Positions 7,606-14,558 of a stretch of DNA of 42,459 nt are shown one piece after another. The position numbers were made by a program, and so were the translations under genes. The notes beneath the pieces are model-generated. The model saw only the letters and a list, made by a program, of their open reading frames with translations. It was not told the origin of the DNA and ran no database searches. This DNA comes from Siminovitchia sp047228825 (lineage in GTDB: Bacteria > Bacillota > Bacilli > Bacillales > Bacillaceae_C), in assembly GCF_047228825.1 (NCBI RefSeq), contig NZ_JBFEGN010000025.1, positions 1 through 42,459 on the forward strand. The letters are read 5' to 3'. The number at the start of each line of letters is the position of its first letter. Position 1 is the stretch's first letter.

Positions 7606-8439
7606 TTACAAAAAGTTTATTTTCTTTGAAAAATAGTTCCCTTTTACGACGTTAATCTTTTTTTCTTTCATATTGACATTGGTCAATTTCACCAATGAAA
7701 TATAATCATCAACAAGCCTTTCCTCCACATGTTCAGATTCGACCAAAACAGCAATTCCGGCAACAGACGCATTAAACTCCTCAAGCAAATTAATCATGCC
7801 GTTTACCGTCCCGCCCGCCTTCATAAAATCATCTACGATCAGCACCCGAGCGCCTTCCTTTAAACTTCGTTTTGAAAGAACCATCGTTTGGATGCGCTTT
7901 GACGAGCCGGAAACATAATTGATCGTTACTGTAGGCCCTTCTGTTACTTTTGGATCACGCCTGACGATTACAAAGGGGACGTTCAATTGGTTTGCTACAG
8001 CCTGCGCTATCGGAATGCCTTTTGTGGCGACTGTCATGATGGCATCAATTTCCCGGTCAGCCACTGCGGCAGCGAGCAGCTTTCCGACTTCATTCATGAT
8101 TTTGGGATTTCCCAGCAAATCGGTCATAAACAAATACTCCCCGGGTAAAAGGCGTTCGGGATCGGCAATTAACGAACAAAGCTCGTTGATCATTGCTTCT
8201 GCCTGATCTTTTTTTACCATCGGGTAAAATTTCACCCCGCCTGCGGCGCCGGGAACGGTTTGCAAAAAGCCGATGCCTTGATGTTTAAAAATGTCATTAA
8301 TGATGACAAGATCTTCGCTGATGGATGATTTTGCAGATTGATAACGATCGGCAAACCAGGTCAAAGAAACGAGCTCGCGAGGATGATACATTAAATAATG
8401 TGTCATATCAACAAGCCGCTCGCTACGGCGAAATTTCAT
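7606..8439 (-). CDS. purR: Purine operon repressor PurR
   Basis: Repressor of 277 residues. An N-terminal winged-helix DNA-binding domain (about 1-74, starting MKFRRSERLVDMTHYLM) is joined to a phosphoribosyltransferase-like domain carrying the PRPP-binding motif VLIVDDFMKAGGT. PRPP releases it from PurBox operators of purine genes. The ATG at 8439 has GGAGGT seven bases upstream and matches the family N-terminus; in-frame codons further upstream fall in the promoter. The promoter contains a PurBox-like inverted pair, so autoregulation is expected. It heads an operon with yabJ. Confidence 0.96.
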   Translation of the reverse strand: MKFRRSERLVDMTHYLMYHPRELVSLTWFADRYQSAKSSISEDLVIINDIFKHQGIGFLQTVPGAAGGVKFYPMVKKDQAEAMINELCSLIADPERLLPGEYLFMTDLLGNPKIMNEVGKLLAAAVADREIDAIMTVATKGIPIAQAVANQLNVPFVIVRRDPKVTEGPTVTINYVSGSSKRIQTMVLSKRSLKEGARVLIVDDFMKAGGTVNGMINLLEEFNASVAGIAVLVESEHVEERLVDDYISLVKLTNVNMKEKKINVVKGNYFSKKINFL

Positions 8440-8461
8440 TATGCAACCTCCAGTAATATGT

Positions 8462-8504
8462 ATAAGCGAATATTTTAATGCAAATATACACAATTGTACG
8501 TATG
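8462..8504 (-). promoter_or_regulatory. PurBox-like inverted pair at the purR promoter
   Basis: ATAAGCGAATATT (8462-8474, plus strand) matches the PurBox AWWWCCGAACWWT at 11 of 13 positions. A weaker opposing box with CGTACAAT (minus strand) lies at 8492-8504. The central CG-containing cores are 26 bases apart, the geometry of known PurR control sites. Confidence 0.6.
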
Positions 8505-8511
8505 CAGGCAA
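8483..8511 (-). promoter_or_regulatory. Sigma-A promoter of purR-yabJ
   Basis: TTGCCT (8506-8511) and TATATT (8483-8488) on the minus strand are separated by exactly 17 bases. One PurBox-like element lies in the spacer and the other near the start point, so bound PurR would block initiation. Confidence 0.65.
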
Positions 8512-8532
8512 GGATTGTTACATGATGTTTAG

Positions 8533-9387
8533 CTAATGACCGAGCATCCTGACCGCAAATACTTGATCGCAAAACCCGCGCAAACCGTTATAAATTCTAT
8601 TCAGCCTGGAATCACGCCTTACGAGCCCAAAGACGGTCGGCCCGCTTCCGCTCATCAGCACGGAATCCGCGCCAAACCGTTTCATCTGATTTTTAATATG
8701 CAATACCTCGGGATACATGGACAGCGTGACACTCTCCAAGGCATTGCCCATTTTTTGGCAAACACCTTCATAATCCTTTTCCCGAATGGACCGGATCATC
8801 CCTTCCGTATCAGGGTGCTCGATTCGGCTTATATCCAGATTTCCGTATATTTCGGAAGTGGAAACCCCAATGGATGGTTTGGCTAATACCACCCAGCATG
8901 AAGGCGGTGACGAAAGTTTTGTAATTTTTTCCCCCCTGCCGCGCGCCAATGCTGTACCTCCATGAACACAAAATGCCACATCCGAACCGATTTCCGAGCC
9001 AAGAGCAGCCAGCTCTTCCACCGATAAACCGATTTGCCACAATTCGTTCAGGCCTTTTAACGCGGCGGCTGCATCACTGCTTCCGCCTGCAAGTCCGGCT
9101 GCTACCGGGATTACTTTATTAATCGATATTTCAACACCTTGGCGGATACCATAGCGTTCTTTCAGCAACTTGGCTGCCTGATAGGCCAAATTCCGTTCGT
9201 CTCCGGGAACATACCGGCTGTGGGAAAGAATGGATATCCGGTCTTCCTTCACCTCATTCAGTTCCAGCCTGTCCGCGAGGTCAATGGTTGTCATAACCAT
9301 TTCCACTTCGTGATATCCGTCGCTTCTTTTACCGAGTACATCCAAAGTTAAATTGATTTTTGCCGGCGCCTTGATTAAAAGTTTCAA
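8533..9387 (-). CDS. ispE: 4-diphosphocytidyl-2-C-methyl-D-erythritol kinase IspE
   Basis: GHMP-family kinase of 284 residues. It phosphorylates CDP-methylerythritol in the non-mevalonate isoprenoid pathway (cytoplasm). It begins KAPAKINLTLDVLGKRSDGYHEV. The ATP-binding glycine-rich motif is PVAAGLAGGSSDAAAAL, and the third GHMP motif is MSGSGPTVFGLV near the C-terminus. The start codon is TTG, supported by AGGTGA six bases upstream and the family N-terminus. It lies between sspF and purR as in B. subtilis. A candidate extended -10 (TGGTAAAAT, at 9481-9489) lies about 95 bases upstream. Confidence 0.96.
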   Translation of the reverse strand: MKLLIKAPAKINLTLDVLGKRSDGYHEVEMVMTTIDLADRLELNEVKEDRISILSHSRYVPGDERNLAYQAAKLLKERYGIRQGVEISINKVIPVAAGLAGGSSDAAAALKGLNELWQIGLSVEELAALGSEIGSDVAFCVHGGTALARGRGEKITKLSSPPSCWVVLAKPSIGVSTSEIYGNLDISRIEHPDTEGMIRSIREKDYEGVCQKMGNALESVTLSMYPEVLHIKNQMKRFGADSVLMSGSGPTVFGLVRRDSRLNRIYNGLRGFCDQVFAVRMLGH

Positions 9388-9557
9388 ACTGCTTCACCTA
9401 CTTCGCATTCTGACTCAACAGACAGGAGCCCGCTGTAATTGGCGCCTTTGTTCGTCTTGGGCGTTTACCGTATTTTTTCCATTTTACCATGATCTTTTTC
9501 CAAAAACCATTCGATCAATAACCCGGAAAAAAATAAGAAATGCACAAGCCCCTGTTT

Positions 9558-9653
9558 AGCGGCGTCCTGTCGCTTCGCCTTTGCACTAGGACGTCCTGTC
9601 CGTCGACAGGCTCAGGCAGCGACGTCCTGTCCGTCGAATCTGGACAAAGCGGA
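9558..9653. repeat. Dispersed GC-rich palindromic repeat, copy 3 (tandem core)
   Basis: AGGACGTCCT (9588-9597) followed by GTCCGTCGA is repeated in shortened form at 9620-9636 (GACGTCCTGTCCGTCGA), with CAGGCTCAGGCAGC between. The latter joint resembles bases 151-166 of copy 1. The left arm GGCGTCCT pairs with AGGACGTC with one wobble. Confidence 0.8.
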
Positions 9654-9690
9654 TATTTTTTCGGCCTCATATTCATAAGAAAATTTGGCA

Positions 9691-9719
9691 GAACAAAAGC
9701 CGAAGCAAGTGCTCCGGCT
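9691..9719 (-). terminator. Terminator of sspF
   Basis: Nine-base arms at 9698-9706 and 9711-9719, with one G-U wobble on the minus strand, a four-base loop and a T-rich tail. It lies about 45 bases after the sspF stop codon. Confidence 0.75.
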
Positions 9720-9765
9720 TTGTGCGGGCAGTTTATTTACTTCAGGCTAGAAAACACATCATTCT

Positions 9766-9948
9766 TCACGATTGTCTTGATTGGCCGAGTTGCCGTTCTG
9801 CTATTTCAATGGCTCTTTTCACCATATTTCCCGCATCGCGGGCTTTAATTCCGCCCCATCCTTCTTTTTGGACGACGTCGTAAAATCCCAACTCTTTTGC
9901 CAACTCTTCTTTCAATTGATCCGACATGACTCCTCTTCTCCGTCCCAA
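9766..9948 (-). CDS. sspF: Small acid-soluble spore protein SspF (alpha/beta type)
   Basis: DNA-binding spore protein of 60 residues. The sequence MGRRRGVMSDQLKEELAKELGFYDVVQKEGWGGIKARDAGNMVKRAIEIAE contains both conserved SASP blocks: KEELAKELGFYDVV, and GGIKARDAGNMVKRAIE. Such proteins coat spore DNA and protect it from UV and heat. The start is TTG, set by the family N-terminus and AAGGGGG eight bases upstream; the internal ATG at residue 8 would remove the conserved GRRRG. It is monocistronic with its own terminator. Forespore-specific expression is expected for the family. Confidence 0.95.
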   Translation of the reverse strand: MGRRRGVMSDQLKEELAKELGFYDVVQKEGWGGIKARDAGNMVKRAIEIAERQLGQSRQS

Positions 9949-9984
9949 AGCGAATTCCCCCTTCGCCCGCTTTTATATTTTGGT

Positions 9985-10015
9985 CCAAACATTTTTGTTT
10001 ATGACTTCCAATGTT
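9985..10015 (-). promoter_or_regulatory. Candidate forespore (sigma-F/G) promoter of sspF
   Basis: On the minus strand GTCATA and, about 17 bases downstream, CAAAATA resemble the -35 and -10 elements of forespore sigma factors imperfectly. The position, about 40 bases before the start codon, is suitable. This is tentative. Confidence 0.3.
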
Positions 10016-10149
10016 TGCAGATCCCGGCACAAGATGGCCGTTGGCGGGGATTTATGGTAAGGGAAAACGTTAAAGCTTCTTTCTTGGGAAGCAAGGGGGC
10101 AGAAGCCGGATTGGTCCAAATTTGCAAAAGAAAATTTATGTTTTCTTTA

Positions 10150-10182
10150 ACAGCAAAAAAAACAGGCAGCATTATTGCTGCC
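10150..10182 (-). terminator. Terminator of veg, overlapping its stop codon
   Basis: GGCAGC/GCTGCC arms (10177-10182 and 10165-10170) with an eight-T tract. The stop codon TAA lies in the loop and the last veg codons form one arm. Confidence 0.8.
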
Positions 10183-10441
10183 CTATCGCTACATTACCTG
10201 TCGTTTCATCATAAAAAGTAAGCTCAACCGTTTCTGTCAGAACGTCGGCATAGCTGTAAGATACACGTTCAAATGCATTTTCGTCCTGATCCAGTTCAAT
10301 AACGAAAACCGATGGATATGTTTCTGCCAATACCCCGGAACGTTCAATTGTTTTCCTTCGGCCTCCATTGGCTTTTAACATCAATCTCTTGCCCAAGTTT
10401 GAATCAAGGGATTTCTTAATGCTCGCTAATGTTTTTGGCAT
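10172..10441 (-). CDS. veg: Veg protein, biofilm-related
   Basis: Protein of 89 residues. The sequence MPKTLASIKKSLDSNLGKRLMLKANGGRRKTIERSGVLAETYPSVFVIELD is the conserved Veg family signature. In B. subtilis it is made from one of the strongest vegetative promoters and stimulates biofilm matrix genes by interfering with SinR; the mechanism is incompletely known. The start ATG has AGGTGGAG upstream. Two consecutive sigma-A promoters with extended -10 elements precede the gene, consistent with high expression. A terminator overlaps its stop, so it is monocistronic. Confidence 0.96.
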   Translation of the reverse strand: MPKTLASIKKSLDSNLGKRLMLKANGGRRKTIERSGVLAETYPSVFVIELDQDENAFERVSYSYADVLTETVELTFYDETTGNVAIGQQ

Positions 10442-10468
10442 TTTTTTCGCTCCACCTCACTGATTTCC

Positions 10469-10497
10469 ATTATATCACGCCAGGTAAAAAAGGTCAA
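10469..10497 (-). promoter_or_regulatory. Main sigma-A promoter of veg
   Basis: TTGACC (10492-10497), a 17-base spacer and TATAAT (10469-10474) preceded by TGA (extended -10). It is close to ideal, as is the homologous B. subtilis promoter. Confidence 0.85.
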
Positions 10498-10508
10498 ATA
10501 AATTAATT

Positions 10509-10538
10509 ATTTTATCAATGAAAGCAGGGTGTTGTCAA
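10509..10538 (-). promoter_or_regulatory. Second, upstream sigma-A promoter of veg
   Basis: TTGACA (10533-10538), an 18-base spacer and TAAAAT (10509-10514) with an extended TGA. It lies about 40 bases upstream of the main veg promoter in the same direction. Confidence 0.6.
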
Positions 10539-10631
10539 TCAATTTTTTTCTACGTAATGACCCATTTTTCAACAATAATAGTATTACACCGCGGTATAAA
10601 TATATGTATAATGCGGCAAGATTGGTGTTTT

Positions 10632-10696
10632 CACTGAAAATTGACCCCCGAAATACAGGGGCCAACTCCTTTTTAGAAAATTGACCCGCTTACACA
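10632..10696. mobile_element. Possible solo end of an IS21-type insertion sequence
   Basis: On the minus strand the segment opens with TGTGTAAGCGGGTCAATTTTC and repeats GGGTCAATTTTC about 40 bases later. A GC hairpin (TTGGCCCC/GGGGGTCAA, 10640-10664) lies between. TGT termini with repeated GGGTCAATTTT blocks resemble IS21-family ends. No transposase is present. The hairpin followed by TTTT could also end yabG transcription. Confidence 0.35.
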
Positions 10697-10705
10697 TCTT
10701 ATAAT

Positions 10706-11581
10706 TTATTCATCATCTACCGGCCTAAACGGCATTCCGGTACGGAGGACGCCTTTCGTTTCAAGTCCGCCCAATCCTTTTTGGCCTGTCAGCGTATTTC
10801 GAAGAACATCCCAAACATTTATCCTTTCCATGAATGGCGTAAAACTGATTTTTGTTACAATATAGACGGGATCCAGCGCATGGATGTTGACGCGCTGCGG
10901 CGAGCTGGCGAAGTTGGCTCCGGCCAAAATCAAAGATTCAAAGTGCGATTGGCAAGCACCGGCAAATATAACGAGTTGGTCAAGATTTGGATTTTTCTTC
11001 CTCGCTTCCCTGACGGCTTCCACAAAATATTTGGAATGCCGATATGCATTTAAGTCCATTTTCTTGCCCTTCGCACTTGAATAGGCGTCGTGGCCTGTGA
11101 TGACAAGGATGTCGGGGCGGCATTCATCCATGAGAATTGGAATTTTTTTATACATTTCTTTTTCGTCACAATGTACTCCCCTGACAGATACACCGAATTT
11201 TTTATATAAATCGAGACACCTGCTCAAATAATTCGGGTCTCCGTCCAAATGAAGGACACGTCCCGGTATTTGAAAATAGTTGTATTCCCGCTTATAGCCG
11301 TCCGTGGCCGTATATTCCTGCCTGGACCGGATCAGTTCCAGATCCTGCCGAAAAAGCTTGAGCGACTGTTCTTCCAGCGAGCGGATATTCGAAGATCTTG
11401 TTAACCTCTCCTCCTCGGAAAAAGGAACTATATCATCTATTGGTGCATCAGCTATCAGCCTGTAATCCTCCCCATAGAGAATTGCTGTTGTTTGACCGTC
11501 CATCTCCATGATGTCAATGACCCGGAATAATAGATCACATTGGTAGGATAAGCGGCCGACAATCGTATTAATTGATATCAC
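10706..11581 (-). CDS. yabG: Sporulation-specific protease YabG
   Basis: Protein of 291 residues (B. subtilis 290). YabG is a sporulation cysteine protease that processes coat proteins such as SpoIVA and SafA during late coat assembly. Conserved blocks are present: GRVLHLDGDPNYL, DILVITGHDAYS, AYRHSKYFVEAVREAR, LVIFAGACQSHFESLILAGANFASSPQRVNIHALDPVYIV. His and Cys in the TGHDAYS and GACQSH motifs are the likely catalytic residues. I chose GTG at 11581: it has GGAG nine bases upstream and gives MISINTIVGRLSYQCDLLFR, aligning with the family start. In-frame ATGs at 11596 and 11662 would add 5 or 27 unconserved residues and have poor ribosome sites. Confidence 0.92.
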   Translation of the reverse strand: MISINTIVGRLSYQCDLLFRVIDIMEMDGQTTAILYGEDYRLIADAPIDDIVPFSEEERLTRSSNIRSLEEQSLKLFRQDLELIRSRQEYTATDGYKREYNYFQIPGRVLHLDGDPNYLSRCLDLYKKFGVSVRGVHCDEKEMYKKIPILMDECRPDILVITGHDAYSSAKGKKMDLNAYRHSKYFVEAVREARKKNPNLDQLVIFAGACQSHFESLILAGANFASSPQRVNIHALDPVYIVTKISFTPFMERINVWDVLRNTLTGQKGLGGLETKGVLRTGMPFRPVDDE

Positions 11582-11686
11582 GGTCGTCAACTCCATAACC
11601 AGCGCAAATTTATTTCCTTTGCCATAGGCTATGCGGCCTTCCCGTTCAATGTGTCTGTTCATCCCGGATTCACTCGCAGTAAGGCT

Positions 11687-12580
11687 TTATTCTGTTGTCT
11701 TTTCGCCAAACGTCTCAAGGAGTGCATCGCTTAAAGCGCCAAATTCCTCTACCGACAGTGTTTCTCCCCGTCGCGCGGGGTCGATGCCTGCTTTTGCCAT
11801 CCCTTTTAAGATTTCCGTTTTTTTCAATTTCCCATTCGGCAGACCGCTGGCCAAATTATTCAGGATCGTTTTGCGCCTTTGGGCAAAGCATATCTTTATT
11901 ACTTGAAAAAAGAATGGTTCATTTTTAACGGCAATAGCCGGTTTTTCCCGCAATAGCATTTTCACAACGGCCGAATCCACTTTCGGCTGCGGCATAAAGA
12001 CGGATTTGGGGACGATCATCGCTGTTTCCGCCAATGTGTAGTATTGGACCATAATGGAAAGCGATCCGTAATCTTTCGTGCCGGGGCGGGCTGAAATTCG
12101 GTCAGCCACTTCCTTTTGCATCATGACGACAATCCCGCGGATCGGAAGGTGTTCTTCAAGCAGCTTGAAAATGATGGGTGTTGTGACATAATACGGCAAA
12201 TTGGCAACAACCATGATCTCCTTTGATCCGGCCAATTCGGTTGGGATCATTGCTTGAATATCCGCTTTTAATACATCTTCATGAATAATACGAACATTGT
12301 CGTAAGGGGAGAGTGTGTCTTTCAAGATGGGGAAAAGCCGTTGGTCGATTTCATAGGCAACCACTTTTTGGGCATTTCTCGCCAATTGTTCCGTCAAGGC
12401 ACCGATTCCCGGACCGATTTCTATGACTCCTGTTTCTTTCGTCAGGCCCGCGTGTTCAACGATATTCCTTAAAACATTCGTATCAATCAAAAAGTTTTGC
12501 CCCAAACCTTTTTTAAAAGAAAATCCGTATTTTCCCAAAATCTCCTTCGTCCTTCCCGGGGTGGCGATGTCTTTGTGCAT
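11687..12580 (-). CDS. ksgA: 16S rRNA (A1518/A1519) dimethyladenosine transferase KsgA
   Basis: SAM-dependent methyltransferase of 297 residues that dimethylates two adjacent adenines in the 3' helix of 16S rRNA during 30S assembly. It starts MHKDIATPGRTKEILGKYGFSFKKGLGQNFLID. The SAM-binding motif I is VIEIGPGIGALTEQLA and the adenine-binding motif is NLPYYVTTPII. The ATG at 12580 overlaps the rnmV stop by one base (TGATG), indicating coupling; a GTG one codon upstream is the alternative. Loss of KsgA gives kasugamycin resistance in other bacteria. Confidence 0.96.
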   Translation of the reverse strand: MHKDIATPGRTKEILGKYGFSFKKGLGQNFLIDTNVLRNIVEHAGLTKETGVIEIGPGIGALTEQLARNAQKVVAYEIDQRLFPILKDTLSPYDNVRIIHEDVLKADIQAMIPTELAGSKEIMVVANLPYYVTTPIIFKLLEEHLPIRGIVVMMQKEVADRISARPGTKDYGSLSIMVQYYTLAETAMIVPKSVFMPQPKVDSAVVKMLLREKPAIAVKNEPFFFQVIKICFAQRRKTILNNLASGLPNGKLKKTEILKGMAKAGIDPARRGETLSVEEFGALSDALLETFGEKTTE

Positions 12581-13137
12581 CACTGGCCTTCCTCCTGTCT
12601 GACCATTTCCAAGGCGTCCGTGAAATCTTTGCGGGACACTTGAAACATCATTAACCGTTTATGCAGCTGCTTTCCGTTCGTATAGCCGATTTTCAGCAAT
12701 TCGCCAAGCCGCGCCCGCCGCCTTGCGGCATGCATTCCCCCAATAAGCCCCGCATCAAGCAAGTCTTCTTTTGTAATAACCTCTTTCAACTCTTCGGTCA
12801 TCGTATGCGCTTCTTTTAAGGACTGGCGAATCGCTTCAGGCGACGCATGCTCCACACCGATGCCTTTCCCGCCCCTTCGCATCGCCTCTTTTTTATCGAT
12901 AAAGGCATGCTTGCAGCCCGGGACGCTGGCACTCACCGTTTTGCGGATTTTCTCACCGGGAAAATCAGGATCCGTTAATATGATTACGCCCCTCTTTTGC
13001 TGGGCATGCCGGATTTTTTCAATCGTTTCCCCGGACACGGCAGAACCGTTCGTTTCAATCGTATCAGCGTCAAGCGCCCGCTTGACTGCTTTCGTATCAT
13101 CTTTTCCTTCCACAACAATTATTTCTTTGATTTTCAT
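12580..13137 (-). CDS. rnmV: Ribonuclease M5
   Basis: Toprim-domain endoribonuclease of 185 residues that matures 5S rRNA precursors in low-GC Firmicutes. Toprim motifs are visible: IIVVEGKDD with the catalytic Glu, and ILTDPDFPGEKIRK with the DxD metal site. KAAF-like SVPGCKHAFIDKKEAMRRGGKGIGVEHAS follows as in the family. ATG 13137 has GGAGG directly upstream and gives the family N-terminus MKIKEIIVVEGKDD; an ATG six codons earlier overlaps the ribosome site. Its substrate, a 5S rRNA gene, is present at the right end of the window. Confidence 0.95.
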   Translation of the reverse strand: MKIKEIIVVEGKDDTKAVKRALDADTIETNGSAVSGETIEKIRHAQQKRGVIILTDPDFPGEKIRKTVSASVPGCKHAFIDKKEAMRRGGKGIGVEHASPEAIRQSLKEAHTMTEELKEVITKEDLLDAGLIGGMHAARRRARLGELLKIGYTNGKQLHKRLMMFQVSRKDFTDALEMVRQEEGQ

Positions 13138-13200
13138 TTTTCCTCCATTTTCCATACGCCAAGGATGATTACGTCTCTCATATTATAACCTGCCTCATGA

Positions 13201-13234
13201 GAAAAAAGAAAAAGCAGGAGATGGCTCTCCTGCT
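13201..13234 (-). terminator. Terminator of yabE
   Basis: Perfect nine-base arms (13213-13221, 13226-13234), a 4-base loop and an interrupted T tract on the minus strand. The stem touches the yabE stop codon. Confidence 0.85.
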
Positions 13235-14424
13235 CAGTCCAAAATTTTCACCTTGACCTGTTTGCTGCCAAAGCTTTGTGCCTGTCCTTTCGATTCAACG
13301 TGCACATCAATTCTGTTTCCTTTAATCGCGCCGCCTGTGTCCCCGGCAACAGCATAACCATAACCTTCAACCCAAACCTTTGATCCAAGTGGTATCACAT
13401 TCGGGTCAACGGCAATCACTTTGGCGTTCGGATTCGACCGCAAATCCATTCCGGTAGCCGTAACACCCGAGCAGCCGCTGCATGTTGCTGTATAAGCGGT
13501 TGCGTTTACGGAAATCTCATTTTCGCCGTTGACTGTTTTTTGTTCAGGTTGTGGCGTTTTTTCCTCGGACCGCTGTTTTGTTCCGACAGCAACCACCTTT
13601 TCGACACTTTCTCTTATTTTCTTTTCCGAGAGAAGTGCCCGTTTTACTTCCTCGCCATTTTCCATTGTCACTTCGTACTGTTTTTTAATAAAGCCTTGTT
13701 TTCCTTCCTGAACTACTTTCTCTGTTCCGATTGGCAAAGAAGGATCCTTCTTTGTAACAACATCAAAATCAATCGGTTCTTCCACTACATCAGTGACCTT
13801 TTCGACCCGAATGACATGAACTTCGCCGTTGGGAGAAATTTCTTCTTCAAGCCCGGGCTTTACCCGGTCCAATTGGCCGAGGGCAATCCCTTGCTGATTT
13901 AAAAAGTCAGCGACTGTAGTGGCAGTAGACCACACTTTTTCCTCGTTTTCCCCATCCTTTAGGACAAGGGGGAAAGCCCGCTCTATTTGAATGCCCAAAT
14001 TGGCAACAATATTTTCGTTGAGGGATACATTGATCTTATCATGTTCTGTTAATTTAATGTTTTTTTCTTCCAAAAGCTGTTTTACGGTTTTCGCAGTTGT
14101 CCAAACAGTTGCTGAATGATTGTCGTCTGTGATCTCTACTTTCTTCGCCGGCTCCCAGACAAAAGAGAATTCATCTTTTAAAACCGTTTCCGGTTTATGC
14201 GATAAATAGTCCCATTCTTTTACGTCAACTTCCAATTCATCCAATATATCCCCGATCGTTTCGGCATGCGTTTTGACCACGACTTTTTCTCCATCCAGGG
14301 TTAAGGCCACCGTTTTTTTCGTGCCTTCGTAGATCAGGGTGGTGAGGGTAACTGCAAAAACGAGAATACTCGCAGCAGCGAGACCCATTTTTTTTCGTTT
14401 TTTTATATGAATATTATGGCCCAT
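13234..14424 (-). CDS. yabE: YabE, cell-wall-binding protein with DUF348, G5 and 3D domains
   Basis: Secreted or membrane-anchored protein of 396 residues, resembling actinobacterial resuscitation-promoting factors in domain plan. An N-terminal hydrophobic segment (about 12-32) is followed by three DUF348 repeats (about 35-75, 90-130, 148-190; each with a K/GE...VWTTAKTVxxLLxxxxI pattern). Then comes a G5 domain (about 205-280; VVQEGKQGFIKKQYEVTMENGEEV), and a C-terminal 3D domain (VNATAYTATCSGCSG...VIPLGSKVWVEGYGYAVAGDTGGAIKGNRIDV) with the three conserved Asp. 3D domains are lytic transglycosylase-like, so it probably cleaves peptidoglycan. The start has AAGGAGGAG six bases upstream. In B. 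subtilis yabE is controlled by an antisense RNA; I found no clear equivalent. Confidence 0.94.
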   Translation of the reverse strand: MGHNIHIKKRKKMGLAAASILVFAVTLTTLIYEGTKKTVALTLDGEKVVVKTHAETIGDILDELEVDVKEWDYLSHKPETVLKDEFSFVWEPAKKVEITDDNHSATVWTTAKTVKQLLEEKNIKLTEHDKINVSLNENIVANLGIQIERAFPLVLKDGENEEKVWSTATTVADFLNQQGIALGQLDRVKPGLEEEISPNGEVHVIRVEKVTDVVEEPIDFDVVTKKDPSLPIGTEKVVQEGKQGFIKKQYEVTMENGEEVKRALLSEKKIRESVEKVVAVGTKQRSEEKTPQPEQKTVNGENEISVNATAYTATCSGCSGVTATGMDLRSNPNAKVIAVDPNVIPLGSKVWVEGYGYAVAGDTGGAIKGNRIDVHVESKGQAQSFGSKQVKVKILD

Positions 14425-14558
14425 GAACGACTCCTCCTTTTCGTTTCATGAATGAGCATTTTGTATCAAGAGCCATTCCTTTTTATTGGAATGGTTTCGG
14501 CTTACTTTCATTCAATGATTCAGGAAGAGTTTTCAAAGTTCAGGGGCAGGAATGTCGG

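Larger units (their letters stand above)
9388..9765. other. Intergenic region ispE-sspF: repeat, terminator, candidate promoter
   Basis: No gene is seen. It holds a candidate extended -10 for ispE (TAAAAT at 9481-9486 on the minus strand, preceded by TGG), repeat copy 3 (9558-9653) and the sspF terminator (9691-9719). A plus-strand frame crossing the repeat is considered spurious. Confidence 0.6.

Noticed and set aside
9540..9848. 102-residue plus-strand frame between ispE and sspF
   Set aside because: It covers repeat copy 3, the sspF terminator and the 3' end of sspF; it has no ribosome site.
9781..10221. 146-residue plus-strand frame opposite sspF and veg
   Set aside because: It is a shadow of sspF and the end of veg, both well conserved on the other strand.
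14471..14494. CCATTCC/GGAATGG hairpin upstream of yabE, considered as a terminator
   Set aside because: It has no T tract in either direction and lies too far from the tatD stop on the wrong side; it is left unassigned.
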